NCBI GenBank assembly: GCA_023459795.1 | Contig: JAEWSP010000020.1 | Span: 1-14,883 of the forward strand | Length of the DNA: 14,883 nucleotides | Origin: Bacillota bacterium | Lineage (GTDB): Bacteria; Bacillota_I; Bacilli_A; RFN20; CAG-288 | Reading direction: 5' to 3' | Shown: positions 7,762-14,876 of the stretch, in pieces | How positions within the stretch are numbered: the first letter of the stretch is position 1 | Layout of the letters: every line of letters starts with the position of its first letter | The notes under the pieces: model-generated | What the model was told of the DNA's origin: nothing | Database searches by the model: none | Seen by the model: only the letters and a program-made list of their open reading frames with translations | Position numbers and translations under genes: made by a program

Positions 7762-9621
7762 CTACCTCAGGATGACCTCGCCGTCAATTCTGCTGGCTGC
7801 CTTCTTGGCATCAGAGAGGGAAAGGTAAAGGAAAGCTTCCGCAGGATCGTTCGTGAATCCGGAAGCACCAAGGGAGAATCCGGCCTTCGTCTTGACGATA
7901 TAGTAGGAGTTGTTCTCCTTCATATCATCGTCATCCTTCATAACGAGGATGCCGTTCGTAAGCATCTTGTATAAGGAGTCGTTGTTTTCCTTGGCACGGG
8001 AAAGGACATCGTCGGAGAGTTCATCCAGGATCCAGTCTTCCTTCTTTTCGTCATCGGATTCCTTGTCGATTCCAAGGTCGACAGCCAGGGAATGCTTGAA
8101 GTCCATATCGAAATCCCTGTAGGCGGAACCCTGTTCTATGATCTGGATAGGAAGAAGAGGCTTTGCCTCCTTGGAGAGGTAGAGATCCTTCTGTACTTCG
8201 GTAGGAGTAAGGGTAAAAGCCGGCTGGACAGTGGAAGCCTGGTACTGAGCCTTACGTTCGATCTGGAATTCATCCGCATCATCGGAAATACGCTGCCTCA
8301 GCTTATTGAGGAAGAGGGTTTCCTTCTGATGCCACTGGTCTTCCAGGTTCTTCTGATAATCGAGAAGACGCTGTTCCCGGCGCTGGACGATCATCCTGGC
8401 CTTCTTGTTGAAGCGGTTCTCGTCAGCTACCTTACGGGTTTCCAGCTTTCTGACGGCTGCTTCATCCGACTCTGCATCCTGCATCTCCTTGACGTCGTCT
8501 TCGAAATAGGCCTTCTCTTCCGGAGCGGCATTAGCAAAATCCGGAATATCCTTGTGTGCCTTATGTTCCAGATATGCCCGGTAGGGCTTATCGGTACGGA
8601 CAAAGGATACAGGTCCCTTGAAGATAGGACCATAGACAAACTGCTCCTCGTCGTCCGAAGTAAGGACGACCGGGGAATAGTGATGATCGACCGGAACAAC
8701 ATCCATCGGCTTGTCTCTTCCGCCAAGGGAGAGGTAGTTGACCATAAGGAGGAGGTTAAGATCTCTCAGTTCTTCCTTGTTGTAGTTAGCAAACTCTTCG
8801 TGGACATCGTAGTCGATACCTAGCTTCGAGTAGCCTTCGATAAAGCAGTAAAGCTCGAAGCAGTGATGGACTGCAGGGTTCTTGCGGATGACGTTTGTCT
8901 GCATGATCGGATTGCGGACATCCCTGTCTACCTTCATCTGCTTCATGAACGGAGTGTTGTAGTAGAAGCTGATATAGCGGCGGATCTCCTTGATACGCTT
9001 GATCAAAGCAGTCTTGTCGTAAGGCTTCGTCATAATCTGCGGGGCAATGACTTCGATCTTGGTTTCGATACTCACTTCCGTATCATGGATGGTGGAAAGG
9101 GACTTGAAATACAGGGAGGAGTGGTCCTTCAGTTCCGTGAACTTGCTCAGGTACTGGTAACGCTGCTCGACGAAGAGCATGAGCTTTCTTACCAGGGTTG
9201 CAATGAACTTGTTCTCGTAGGTATGGATATCATCATCCCCTTCGATATTCAGAATGCTCTTCGGGATGACGTTTCCGTTTTCATCGATTTCCTTGACGTA
9301 CTGGGTATGGCTGGCAAGGTGCTGGACGGAAAGCTGGTTGGTCTTACGGGCTTTTTCGACAGGAACAAGCTCCGTGACGGTCTTCAGCTTCGTCCTCGGA
9401 TTCATGACGACTTTGCCTAAATCCGGAAGACAATTCTCGATAGCATCGATCCAGGTAGTATCAAAAGCACCGGACACCGTCCGGTCCTTTCGAAGATAAG
9501 TATTCTTTCCCTGGGCAATAGCATCATAGATGTCATGGCCTTCTGCAGAATTCAGAAGGTCGCTGGCTTTTTCGCTATAGTCCAGGAAAAGTGTCTTTTC
9601 CTTGCTGGGTTTGTCTTCCAT
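7762..9621 (-). CDS. DUF2357-like protein, partner of the AAA+ ATPase
   Basis: This is a 619-residue soluble, highly charged protein. Residues about 50-300 resemble the DUF2357 region found fused to or beside McrC-type nucleases. The clearest signature is HTYENKFIATLVRKL (133-147), followed by a helical stretch, and later VIRKNPAVHHCFELYCFIEG (245-264). Residues about 340-455 form a long Glu/Arg/Lys/Gln-rich helix, probably coiled coil. A small separate C-terminal domain begins with SYYIVKTKAGFSLG (about 571) and ends with GEVILR. I see no PD-(D/E)xK nuclease motif, so a restriction role is not supported by the sequence. It follows the ATPase gene by 37 bases, a pairing seen for McrB/McrC-like modules. 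The family call is from memory of motifs and needs a profile search. A weak AATAGG ribosome site precedes the ATG. Confidence 0.6.
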   Translation of the reverse strand: MEDKPSKEKTLFLDYSEKASDLLNSAEGHDIYDAIAQGKNTYLRKDRTVSGAFDTTWIDAIENCLPDLGKVVMNPRTKLKTVTELVPVEKARKTNQLSVQHLASHTQYVKEIDENGNVIPKSILNIEGDDDIHTYENKFIATLVRKLMLFVEQRYQYLSKFTELKDHSSLYFKSLSTIHDTEVSIETKIEVIAPQIMTKPYDKTALIKRIKEIRRYISFYYNTPFMKQMKVDRDVRNPIMQTNVIRKNPAVHHCFELYCFIEGYSKLGIDYDVHEEFANYNKEELRDLNLLLMVNYLSLGGRDKPMDVVPVDHHYSPVVLTSDDEEQFVYGPIFKGPVSFVRTDKPYRAYLEHKAHKDIPDFANAAPEEKAYFEDDVKEMQDAESDEAAVRKLETRKVADENRFNKKARMIVQRREQRLLDYQKNLEDQWHQKETLFLNKLRQRISDDADEFQIERKAQYQASTVQPAFTLTPTEVQKDLYLSKEAKPLLPIQIIEQGSAYRDFDMDFKHSLAVDLGIDKESDDEKKEDWILDELSDDVLSRAKENNDSLYKMLTNGILVMKDDDDMKENNSYYIVKTKAGFSLGASGFTNDPAEAFLYLSLSDAKKAASRIDGEVILR

Positions 9622-9658
9622 ATTCTTTGTTTAACCTATTGGTATTCTTTAGAACAGT

Positions 9659-11161
9659 TTAGTTCATCGCCAGGAGGTTGTCGATGTAGTCCTGAGCCTG
9701 CGGCATCTTGCCCGGTCCATAGAGGGTATCGAGGTAGGTCTTGAGATCTCCAAGCTGCTTCTTGAGGAAGCTGACATTGAGGTTGAGGAACTTCTTTAAG
9801 ACCTTGTTGGTGAACATGAAGTCGTATCCGCCAGTCTCCGTACCTCCACATCCGATGTAGACCGGAATGAAGGTATCGATCTGCTTCATAATACGGTTAC
9901 CGAAGGCAAGCTTGAAGTTCTTGATGACGAAGTCATCCAGTTCTTCGAACTTCCGCTTCATGGCAGCGGAGATAGGATACTGAGCCAGAGCTCTGTTGTA
10001 GAGCTGAGTCATTTGGGAGTAAGGCATATGGATGCTGTCGGTTTCCGGAGCATCGAACGGACGGCCCTTATCGTTGAAGAACAAAGCGATAGCACGATCG
10101 TAGACCTTATCGGAGATAGTGAAGGTGGAATCATCGTTATTGGCAGTTCCGAAGAACTCGACGTTCTGCGGAATGACAAGCTTTCCGTCCTTGAGGTTGA
10201 CCGGATCCATATCCAGACGTGTAGGAATGACATCGATCTTCCACTCGTTCGGATCCTTCATTTCCATGATGGAGAGGAATTCAGCGAAATAGTATTCGAC
10301 TCGGGAAAGGTTCATTTCATCGAGGACGATCGGATTCATTTCATTTCTGTAGGTGGCAGTATAGAGAGCTCTCAAGAATTCCGTTTCGTTGAACTTCTTG
10401 GTGAATTCGTTGTAGTAACCGATAAGGTCGGAACGATCCTTCCAGGAAGGCTGGACCGGGATGATGTTGGAGTCGAAGTTGAAGAATTTACCGATGGCGT
10501 AGCAGATAGAAGTCTTACCGGTACCGGAGATACCTTCGAGAATGATCAGTTTGGAAGTAGCCATACCGGCGAAGAGATCACGGATGACATCGATGGTGTA
10601 GTAGAGCTTAAGCTTGGAAGCAGCGAAGTTACGGAAGGAGTTGCAGAGTTCCTCGAGAGACATATCCTTGATCGGGGGAATGGAAGTATCGAGGCCTTTG
10701 TACTGGGCATCGACATTGACGAGCTTCGGGAAACGGACACCGGACATATCCTTGTCTTTTCCTTCTCCAGGCTTTGCACCCAGGTAGGCACTCTTCAGGT
10801 TCAGGATCTTATCCTTCTCTTGGACTGCTTCATAAAGTTCGTAGTTCAGCTCATCGACCTGCTCTCTCAGCTTATCCTTGTCCAGTTCCGACTTGACGAA
10901 GCGGACATATTTCCGGATAAGACGGAAGAGAAGGTAGAGAAGGCCGCCTACTAAAGCAGCTACCAAAACCCAGAAAATGACGAAGACGGTCCAACCGCCT
11001 CCGCCGAATTCGGCCTTATAAGTGTTCAGCAAGGCACCATAGTTCTTGAAGTTGTTCGGTACCCGGTACCAAGGAGAGACGACACGGTCGGAGAAAAACT
11101 GGACGAAATCCTTCCAGAACTGAACGGTGAACTCTTTCAAGTAATTAAAGAAAGCTGTCAT
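9659..11161 (-). CDS. Membrane-anchored McrB/MoxR-like AAA+ ATPase
   Basis: The 500-residue protein has a short aromatic N-terminal region and a membrane segment at about 57-80. A charged, probably coiled helix spans about 85-125, and the AAA+ module starts near 195. Visible motifs are Walker A GISGTGKT (210-217), Walker B PIVLDEMN (277-284, with D281 and E282), a sensor-1-like FFGTANNDD (337-344), and DKVYDRA (351-357), which can supply the arginine finger at R356. LDEMNLSRVEYYFAEFLS is typical of the McrB-like AAA_5 group, and GTANNDDSTF sits where McrB has its MNxxD signature. Most McrB proteins are soluble GTPases of restriction systems; the membrane anchor here suggests an envelope or secretion-linked machine. 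It starts 5 bases after the stop of the third fibre-like gene, with AAGGGAG upstream. Confidence 0.82.
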   Translation of the reverse strand: MTAFFNYLKEFTVQFWKDFVQFFSDRVVSPWYRVPNNFKNYGALLNTYKAEFGGGGWTVFVIFWVLVAALVGGLLYLLFRLIRKYVRFVKSELDKDKLREQVDELNYELYEAVQEKDKILNLKSAYLGAKPGEGKDKDMSGVRFPKLVNVDAQYKGLDTSIPPIKDMSLEELCNSFRNFAASKLKLYYTIDVIRDLFAGMATSKLIILEGISGTGKTSICYAIGKFFNFDSNIIPVQPSWKDRSDLIGYYNEFTKKFNETEFLRALYTATYRNEMNPIVLDEMNLSRVEYYFAEFLSIMEMKDPNEWKIDVIPTRLDMDPVNLKDGKLVIPQNVEFFGTANNDDSTFTISDKVYDRAIALFFNDKGRPFDAPETDSIHMPYSQMTQLYNRALAQYPISAAMKRKFEELDDFVIKNFKLAFGNRIMKQIDTFIPVYIGCGGTETGGYDFMFTNKVLKKFLNLNVSFLKKQLGDLKTYLDTLYGPGKMPQAQDYIDNLLAMN

Positions 11162-11166
11162 TCTTT

Positions 11167-12246
11167 TTATCTCTCCCTTGCAATCTTGAAGCTTAAGTTG
11201 AAGTCGAAGTTAGCTCCCATTGTATCGTTTACGGAACTTTCATCCCAGCCTTCGGCATAAATAGAGACAACAATCTTCTTCGGTTGATAAGCTTTTACCG
11301 GAATTAGGAACTTATCCAAGTCTTTTTGGTTTAGCCCGAGGGATGGTTCTTCTGTAATAGTTAAGCCATTCTGTAGACTTGCTTCTTGATCGAAGCAACA
11401 AGAACCTTTTGCTGCTTTGGCATTGAAGGAGGACTCAGAACCGGTGTAGTCTTTATCTTCGGTTAGCGGGGAAGAATAAACAGCCTTATCTAAGTTCTGG
11501 ACATCTCCGTACACGGTCTGTTTTACCAGCTTGTCCTTTGTGCTTTGGAAGGTGTCGAAATACCCATCACGATCAGTATCTAGTATACCACCATAATACG
11601 TCTTTTTTTCACCTTTATTCGGGTCAATTATGGAATAATTATAGGTATCTGGATCAGGGTCTAGGAAGGATACGCGGAGGCAGTTCACGTAATCGTCCAT
11701 TTTTGTAGCAAGTTCTTCATCCGTCAGGCCTTCATTGAACTTGTCCCGTTTAATTGTTTGAGCAATTCTAAGGTTTTCTTCGTGACTGGTGGATACTTTT
11801 GTTTTCTCAGGGTCAAGAGAGACATAGGCATTAGTGTTGGAGTAGAGATACAAGTCGCCAGTATAATAACCTGTTTCCGCAACAGAAGGCTGATACATTT
11901 CACCTGTGTCGGAATCCTTAATCAAAATTCCGTTATAGGAATCATAGAAAAAAGGCGAAGCATTTGTTTTCTCCTTTGTCCATTCATTGGAGTAAACAGA
12001 AGAAACAGGAATTAAAGGATAGTCCGATATATTCTTGGAAATCTTGTTTCCGGTTTCCCACTTTTCGTCTTCTCCCGTACTTGAAAAAGAGACACTTAAG
12101 TCCGGTTCTGCACCAATGACAATGTTCAAATTATCGATAGAAAGCTTTGTTGCTCCTGAATACCAAGCCAAAGATGCCGTGATAGAGAAAACGGATAGGG
12201 CAATCATTGAGGTGAAGAGCCCAATAACTAAATTCCGGGCTTTCAT
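11167..12246 (-). CDS. TasA/camelysin-like secreted fibre protein, paralogue B
   Basis: The 359-residue protein starts with a hydrophobic signal region (about 6-26) ending in ASLAWYSGA, the cleavage-site pattern of SipW-dependent substrates. A TasA-like strand follows (LSIDNLNIVIGAEPDLSVSF). It shares with the next gene upstream (12250-13458) the motifs PVSSVYS, CLRVSF, GGILDTDRDGYFD and IYAEGWDES, so the two are paralogues. DTDRDGYFD (223-231) has the spacing of an EF-hand/dockerin calcium loop. Three cysteines are present (C189, C283, C284). It starts 3 bases after the upstream stop, with AGGAA as a modest ribosome site, so translational coupling is likely. An extracellular matrix or fibre role is inferred from the signal type and the linked peptidase. 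Confidence 0.78.
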   Translation of the reverse strand: MKARNLVIGLFTSMIALSVFSITASLAWYSGATKLSIDNLNIVIGAEPDLSVSFSSTGEDEKWETGNKISKNISDYPLIPVSSVYSNEWTKEKTNASPFFYDSYNGILIKDSDTGEMYQPSVAETGYYTGDLYLYSNTNAYVSLDPEKTKVSTSHEENLRIAQTIKRDKFNEGLTDEELATKMDDYVNCLRVSFLDPDPDTYNYSIIDPNKGEKKTYYGGILDTDRDGYFDTFQSTKDKLVKQTVYGDVQNLDKAVYSSPLTEDKDYTGSESSFNAKAAKGSCCFDQEASLQNGLTITEEPSLGLNQKDLDKFLIPVKAYQPKKIVVSIYAEGWDESSVNDTMGANFDFNLSFKIARER

Positions 12247-12249
12247 AAG

Positions 12250-13458
12250 TTAGGCTGTTCCTATTTCGAAACCAAGATTCATTTTGAAAAGTTTGTTGAT
12301 ACCTAGATCGATAATGGAGTGGTCCCAACCTTCGAGATAAATAGTTAGCATTACATTGCCGACACAATCTTCATTTGTCGTACAGACTGGTTTTCCACCA
12401 GACCGTTTTCCTGTATCCTCATCCACGGAACCAGCAATTGTACTAAGAGTTTCATAGTCTGCTTTCCCAAAAGTGATTCCATCATAATTGTCATAGTGAT
12501 CAATATAGCGGCAATGGGCAGCAGTAAAAGTAGAATGCTCTGTACTTCCGGTTCCATTAATATCTACAAAAGTGTCCGGGATTTCCGGGTTTTGATAATT
12601 CTGACCAATATCACCAGGGACAGACGGATCTGGCTCGGCATAAGGCTGGTCATGAATGTTCCAAGTTGTCGTCCCTTGACCAGAAGAAACACCATAAATT
12701 ATTTCTTTAGAGCCTTCAACTCCGGGTTTACCAGAAAAGTCATAAAAACCATCGTTGTTTAAATCCAATAGCCCACCAATTGTTGTACTTCCAGCGGCAG
12801 AACTCTTGTCCGAAGGATTAAAAATATACCGGGTAGGTGTTTTTTCAGTATCCCCTACACCATATAAATCCCCATCCACAAAAACCCGAAGTCCGTTTTG
12901 AACTTGACATGTTCCTTGATTTTGTTCCAAAGCAGTTTCTGCTTTATTTATCCAAACGTTTTTCCAGGGGGTGTATTTTTGAAACACGCCTTTATTCCGC
13001 AAGGAAATACGGAATGCCAAAGGAAGCTTAACAAAAGCCTTGTCCATTGGGTAGGAAGGATCATTAACACCATAAGAAATAGCATCCAAGAGGTGAAGAG
13101 AATCGTTTGAGTCCCGAGTATAAACGGAAGAGGTTACCGGATAAAGCGCATTGTTGGCATATTCTGTTTTGGAAAGGTAAGCGTTGATTTGCTCGTATGT
13201 TAATCCCTGCCCATCTCCGGCAAACCAATAAGAAGAAGTACCCATGGTATCTTGGGTTAATCCTGGAATATCGCTAAGATCAAGTGTGGATTTGAACCCT
13301 ATTTGAAGGTTGGAAACGCTGTTTACGGCAACACCAGTATAAGAAGCATTTACTCTTGTGGAGTACTGGTACCACGCTAAAGTACCGCTGACAACGCCAG
13401 CCATTGAAGCGATGATTCCGCAGCTAAGGATAGCAGACGTAATGCCTTTCAGCTTCAT
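12250..13458 (-). CDS. TasA/camelysin-like secreted fibre protein, paralogue A
   Basis: I take the ATG at 13458 (402 residues, MKLKGITSAIL) as the start because a basic residue pair then leads straight into the hydrophobic signal (about 5-26). A longer frame opens at TTG 13482, but that codon lies in a hairpin and has no ribosome site. The signal ends in SGTLAWYQYS, the SipW-substrate pattern. Conserved blocks shared with its downstream paralogue are YPVTSSVYT (106-114), GLRVFV (189-194), GGLLDLNNDGFYD (228-240) and IYLEGWDHS (373-381). DLNNDGFYD (232-240) matches a dockerin/EF-hand calcium loop. Four cysteines (184, 316, 359, 365) could form extracellular disulfides. The gene is visibly more AT-rich than the ATPase and EAL genes. 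Confidence 0.78.
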   Translation of the reverse strand: MKLKGITSAILSCGIIASMAGVVSGTLAWYQYSTRVNASYTGVAVNSVSNLQIGFKSTLDLSDIPGLTQDTMGTSSYWFAGDGQGLTYEQINAYLSKTEYANNALYPVTSSVYTRDSNDSLHLLDAISYGVNDPSYPMDKAFVKLPLAFRISLRNKGVFQKYTPWKNVWINKAETALEQNQGTCQVQNGLRVFVDGDLYGVGDTEKTPTRYIFNPSDKSSAAGSTTIGGLLDLNNDGFYDFSGKPGVEGSKEIIYGVSSGQGTTTWNIHDQPYAEPDPSVPGDIGQNYQNPEIPDTFVDINGTGSTEHSTFTAAHCRYIDHYDNYDGITFGKADYETLSTIAGSVDEDTGKRSGGKPVCTTNEDCVGNVMLTIYLEGWDHSIIDLGINKLFKMNLGFEIGTA

Positions 13459-13477
13459 GTATTTTTCATACCCCACT

Positions 13478-13556
13478 ACCAAAAAAGGAAGCTAACTTTT
13501 GGTATTCAAAAAAATAATCAAAACAAAAAACTAGGCTTTAGTAGATTCCACAGCCT
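13478..13556 (-). promoter_or_regulatory. Possible attenuator or processing hairpins between the first two fibre-like genes
   Basis: At the end of the first operon gene a 5-bp stem (AGCCT 13552-13556 with AGGCT 13533-13537 on the + strand) is followed on the - strand by AGTTTTTTGTTTTG, like a weak terminator. A second hairpin, TACCAAAA (13477-13484) with TTTTGGTA (13497-13504), follows before the next start. Together they could let part of the transcripts stop after the first gene, or protect mRNA ends. The stems are short, so this is tentative. Confidence 0.3.
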
Positions 13557-14448
13557 TGATCTGGATACCGAGCTTCAGAGAAGCACCGACAGGTGCAGAG
13601 CCTCCGCACTGAGGATCGTTGCCTTCAATCCAAGTGACCATCGTATAGCGGACCATTTGGTCCGGAACGAAGTCTTGGACATTGATACTGGTAATATCCG
13701 TATCATTCAGGAACTTTGTAGCAAACCCATCAAAGGTGACGGTAGAATCATCATTAGGAGTCGAGATATATTCATCGAAAGTATGGTTGGCTTCCGTATC
13801 TTCGACACCGCTCTTGCTCGGGTCAAGCTTGTGGTAAGTATCGGCGGCTTTGGCATAGACGGTTTTATTATGGTCGTCATCTAGGGAATTAGAGTACAGC
13901 ATGACACGGAGAGAGTTAGAAAGGTCTCTGTATGCCGGCGCAAGAGACTGATCGGAAGACGGATTGTTCTCCGTGATCTTCACATCCATCTTGAAGTCGG
14001 CATCCTTTGTACCAGTGTTCTTGACGAAGAAGGTGTACTTGAAAGCACCAATACTACGGATATTGGAGACATCCGTACTGGTATCATCCACGTATTGAAT
14101 CTCATGGAGACAATCCGCCTCCAACGTTTCTTCTTGGTCTAATGTCTTGGTAGCATCTGTATCCGGGTAATCCGTAACCAAGGTATCGTACATGGTTGGT
14201 GTAAAGCTTGGAAGCTTTCGGATGCTTAAGAAGGTAGTAGGATCCGTGAAGGCCTTCTTCTTGCTCATAGATAAGCTAAGAGTTCCGGAATCAATGCCAA
14301 CAGTAAAAGAACCGACATATCGGCCTAAGAAAGCAACGATGACTAAAGACGAGGCTCCAACGAATGCTGCTCCACTGAAAATTGCAGCTAAACGTCTTTT
14401 CCTACGTCTTTTAACTACTTGTGGTACAAATGGACTTGAGTCAGCCAT
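13531..14448 (-). CDS. TasA-like membrane-anchored protein, first gene of the operon
   Basis: The ATG at 14448 gives 305 residues. A longer frame reaches back to 14625, but it would be translated from the riboswitch and gives no recognisable protein. AAGGAAGG lies 14 bases ahead of the ATG, a rather wide spacing. The protein has a very basic start (KRRRKRR, 13-19), one membrane segment (about 20-41), and then a TasA/camelysin-type body. Supporting pieces are YTFFVKNTGTKDADFKMDV (138-156), SLRVML (179-184) and YTMVTWIEGNDPQCGG (268-283), the last a frequent C-terminal motif of such proteins. It lacks the AWY/AWF cleavage pattern of the two following paralogues, so it may remain in the membrane as an anchor or base for the fibre. 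That role is inferred. Confidence 0.72.
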   Translation of the reverse strand: MADSSPFVPQVVKRRRKRRLAAIFSGAAFVGASSLVIVAFLGRYVGSFTVGIDSGTLSLSMSKKKAFTDPTTFLSIRKLPSFTPTMYDTLVTDYPDTDATKTLDQEETLEADCLHEIQYVDDTSTDVSNIRSIGAFKYTFFVKNTGTKDADFKMDVKITENNPSSDQSLAPAYRDLSNSLRVMLYSNSLDDDHNKTVYAKAADTYHKLDPSKSGVEDTEANHTFDEYISTPNDDSTVTFDGFATKFLNDTDITSINVQDFVPDQMVRYTMVTWIEGNDPQCGGSAPVGASLKLGIQIKAVESTKA

Positions 14449-14522
14449 AATTAAAAAATAGGCCTTCCTTAAGAAATCAGCTCTTTCCTTTGATCCCTTC
14501 CCGTATGTCCCTTGGGTCAAGC

Positions 14523-14586
14523 ATAGCCAGGTGCCTATTGTCCACCATTCATCTGGCTTAGCTTCTTCCCTGAGGCACCTGGCTAT
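14523..14586 (-). promoter_or_regulatory. Expression platform: 14-bp stem competing with the riboswitch
   Basis: The 3' part of the riboswitch, ATAGCCAGGTGCCT (- strand, 14586-14573), is perfectly complementary to AGGCACCTGGCTAT (14536-14523). Pairing of the two would destroy the aptamer, so the structures exclude each other. In addition AATAGGC (14539-14533), which overlaps the competing strand, can pair with GCCTATT (14463-14457) just behind the Shine-Dalgarno site and before a run of T. Control could thus be at the ribosome site or by termination. I cannot tell from sequence whether c-di-GMP turns the operon on or off. Confidence 0.72.
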
Positions 14587-14650
14587 CTTCAATTTCTTGA
14601 AGACCCTATAGTTTTGCGGCCCCACATTGCTGTGAGTTTGCTTTTTTCAC
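14573..14650 (-). promoter_or_regulatory. Class I cyclic-di-GMP riboswitch (GEMM)
   Basis: On the - strand the leader carries the landmarks of the GEMM aptamer in order. First is GCAAAC (14641-14636). Next is a hairpin CTCACA/TGTGGG closed by a GCAA (GNRA) tetraloop (14630-14627). Then comes CCGCAAAACTATAGGGTCT (14619-14601, against the usual ACGCAAAGCTATAGGGTCT). A second hairpin, TCTTCAA/TTGAAGA, has a GAAA loop, and last is ATAGCCAGGTGCC (14586-14574, against the usual AGCCAGGTTGCC). The tetraloop and the receptor-like CTATAGG/AGCC region fit the known tertiary docking. The outer P1 helix is weak, as often seen where the expression platform competes for it. It would bind c-di-GMP and control the nine-gene operon that starts at 14448. 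Confidence 0.85.
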
Positions 14651-14658
14651 TCTTGATT

Positions 14659-14687
14659 AAGATATCACCTAAGAGAAAAGTATGCAA
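14659..14687 (-). promoter_or_regulatory. Sigma-A-like promoter of the riboswitch operon
   Basis: On the - strand TTGCAT (14687-14682) and TATCTT (14664-14659) are separated by 17 bases. TG one base before the -10 box (TGATATCTT) gives an extended -10. Transcription would begin near 14652, just ahead of the aptamer, leaving a leader of about 200 bases. The -35 box is poor (3 of 6 positions). Confidence 0.5.
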
Positions 14688-14757
14688 CAAAATTATTGAG
14701 CATGTATACAAGCGGAAATGCATAGTGTGTTCTTCGTCTTGAATTTTTTCGGAACTA

Positions 14758-14800
14758 AAAAGGGGCTGTTACGAATTAGGAATTCGTAGCGGCCTCTTTT
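14758..14800. terminator. 20-bp hairpin with T-run
   Basis: The arms 14758-14777 and 14781-14800 pair over all 20 positions on the + strand, with three G-U pairs and a 3-base loop, and the stem ends in TTTT. On the - strand three pairs become mismatches but a T-run also follows. No + strand gene is visible before it, so it may shield the operon promoter from outside transcription or belong to the element starting at the right edge. Confidence 0.6.
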
Positions 14801-14815
14801 CTTGGCATAAAAATT

Positions 14816-14843
14816 GCCCCGGGAGTCTAACCCGGGGCGTTTT
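14816..14843. terminator. Bidirectional GC-rich terminator
   Basis: A perfect 8-bp stem, GCCCCGGG (14816-14823) with CCCGGGGC (14831-14838), has a 7-base loop. GTTTTT follows on the + strand and AATTTTTATG on the - strand. It separates the riboswitch operon from whatever lies to the right. Confidence 0.75.
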
Positions 14844-14868
14844 TGGTAAAATACTCTTGTCTGGAGGG
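14844..14868 (+). promoter_or_regulatory. Extended -10 promoter and ribosome site of the right-edge gene
   Basis: TGGTAAAAT (14844-14852) is an extended -10 box matching TATAAT at five of six positions; no convincing -35 is seen because that place is taken by the terminator stem. GGAGGG (14863-14868) lies 8 bases before an ATG, a good Shine-Dalgarno spacing. Confidence 0.45.
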
Positions 14869-14876
14869 CTTTTACT

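Noticed and set aside
7762..11161. A classical McrBC restriction system
   Set aside because: No nuclease motif or DNA-binding domain is visible, and the ATPase is membrane-anchored, so only the family relationship is claimed.
13459..13482. TTG start for the second fibre-like gene
   Set aside because: No ribosome site precedes it, it lies in a hairpin arm, and starting at ATG 13458 gives a normal signal peptide.
14449..14625. N-terminal extension of the first operon gene to an ATG at 14625
   Set aside because: The extension is the translated riboswitch and expression platform. The ATG at 14448 has its own AAGGAAGG and starts a clear basic region plus membrane segment.
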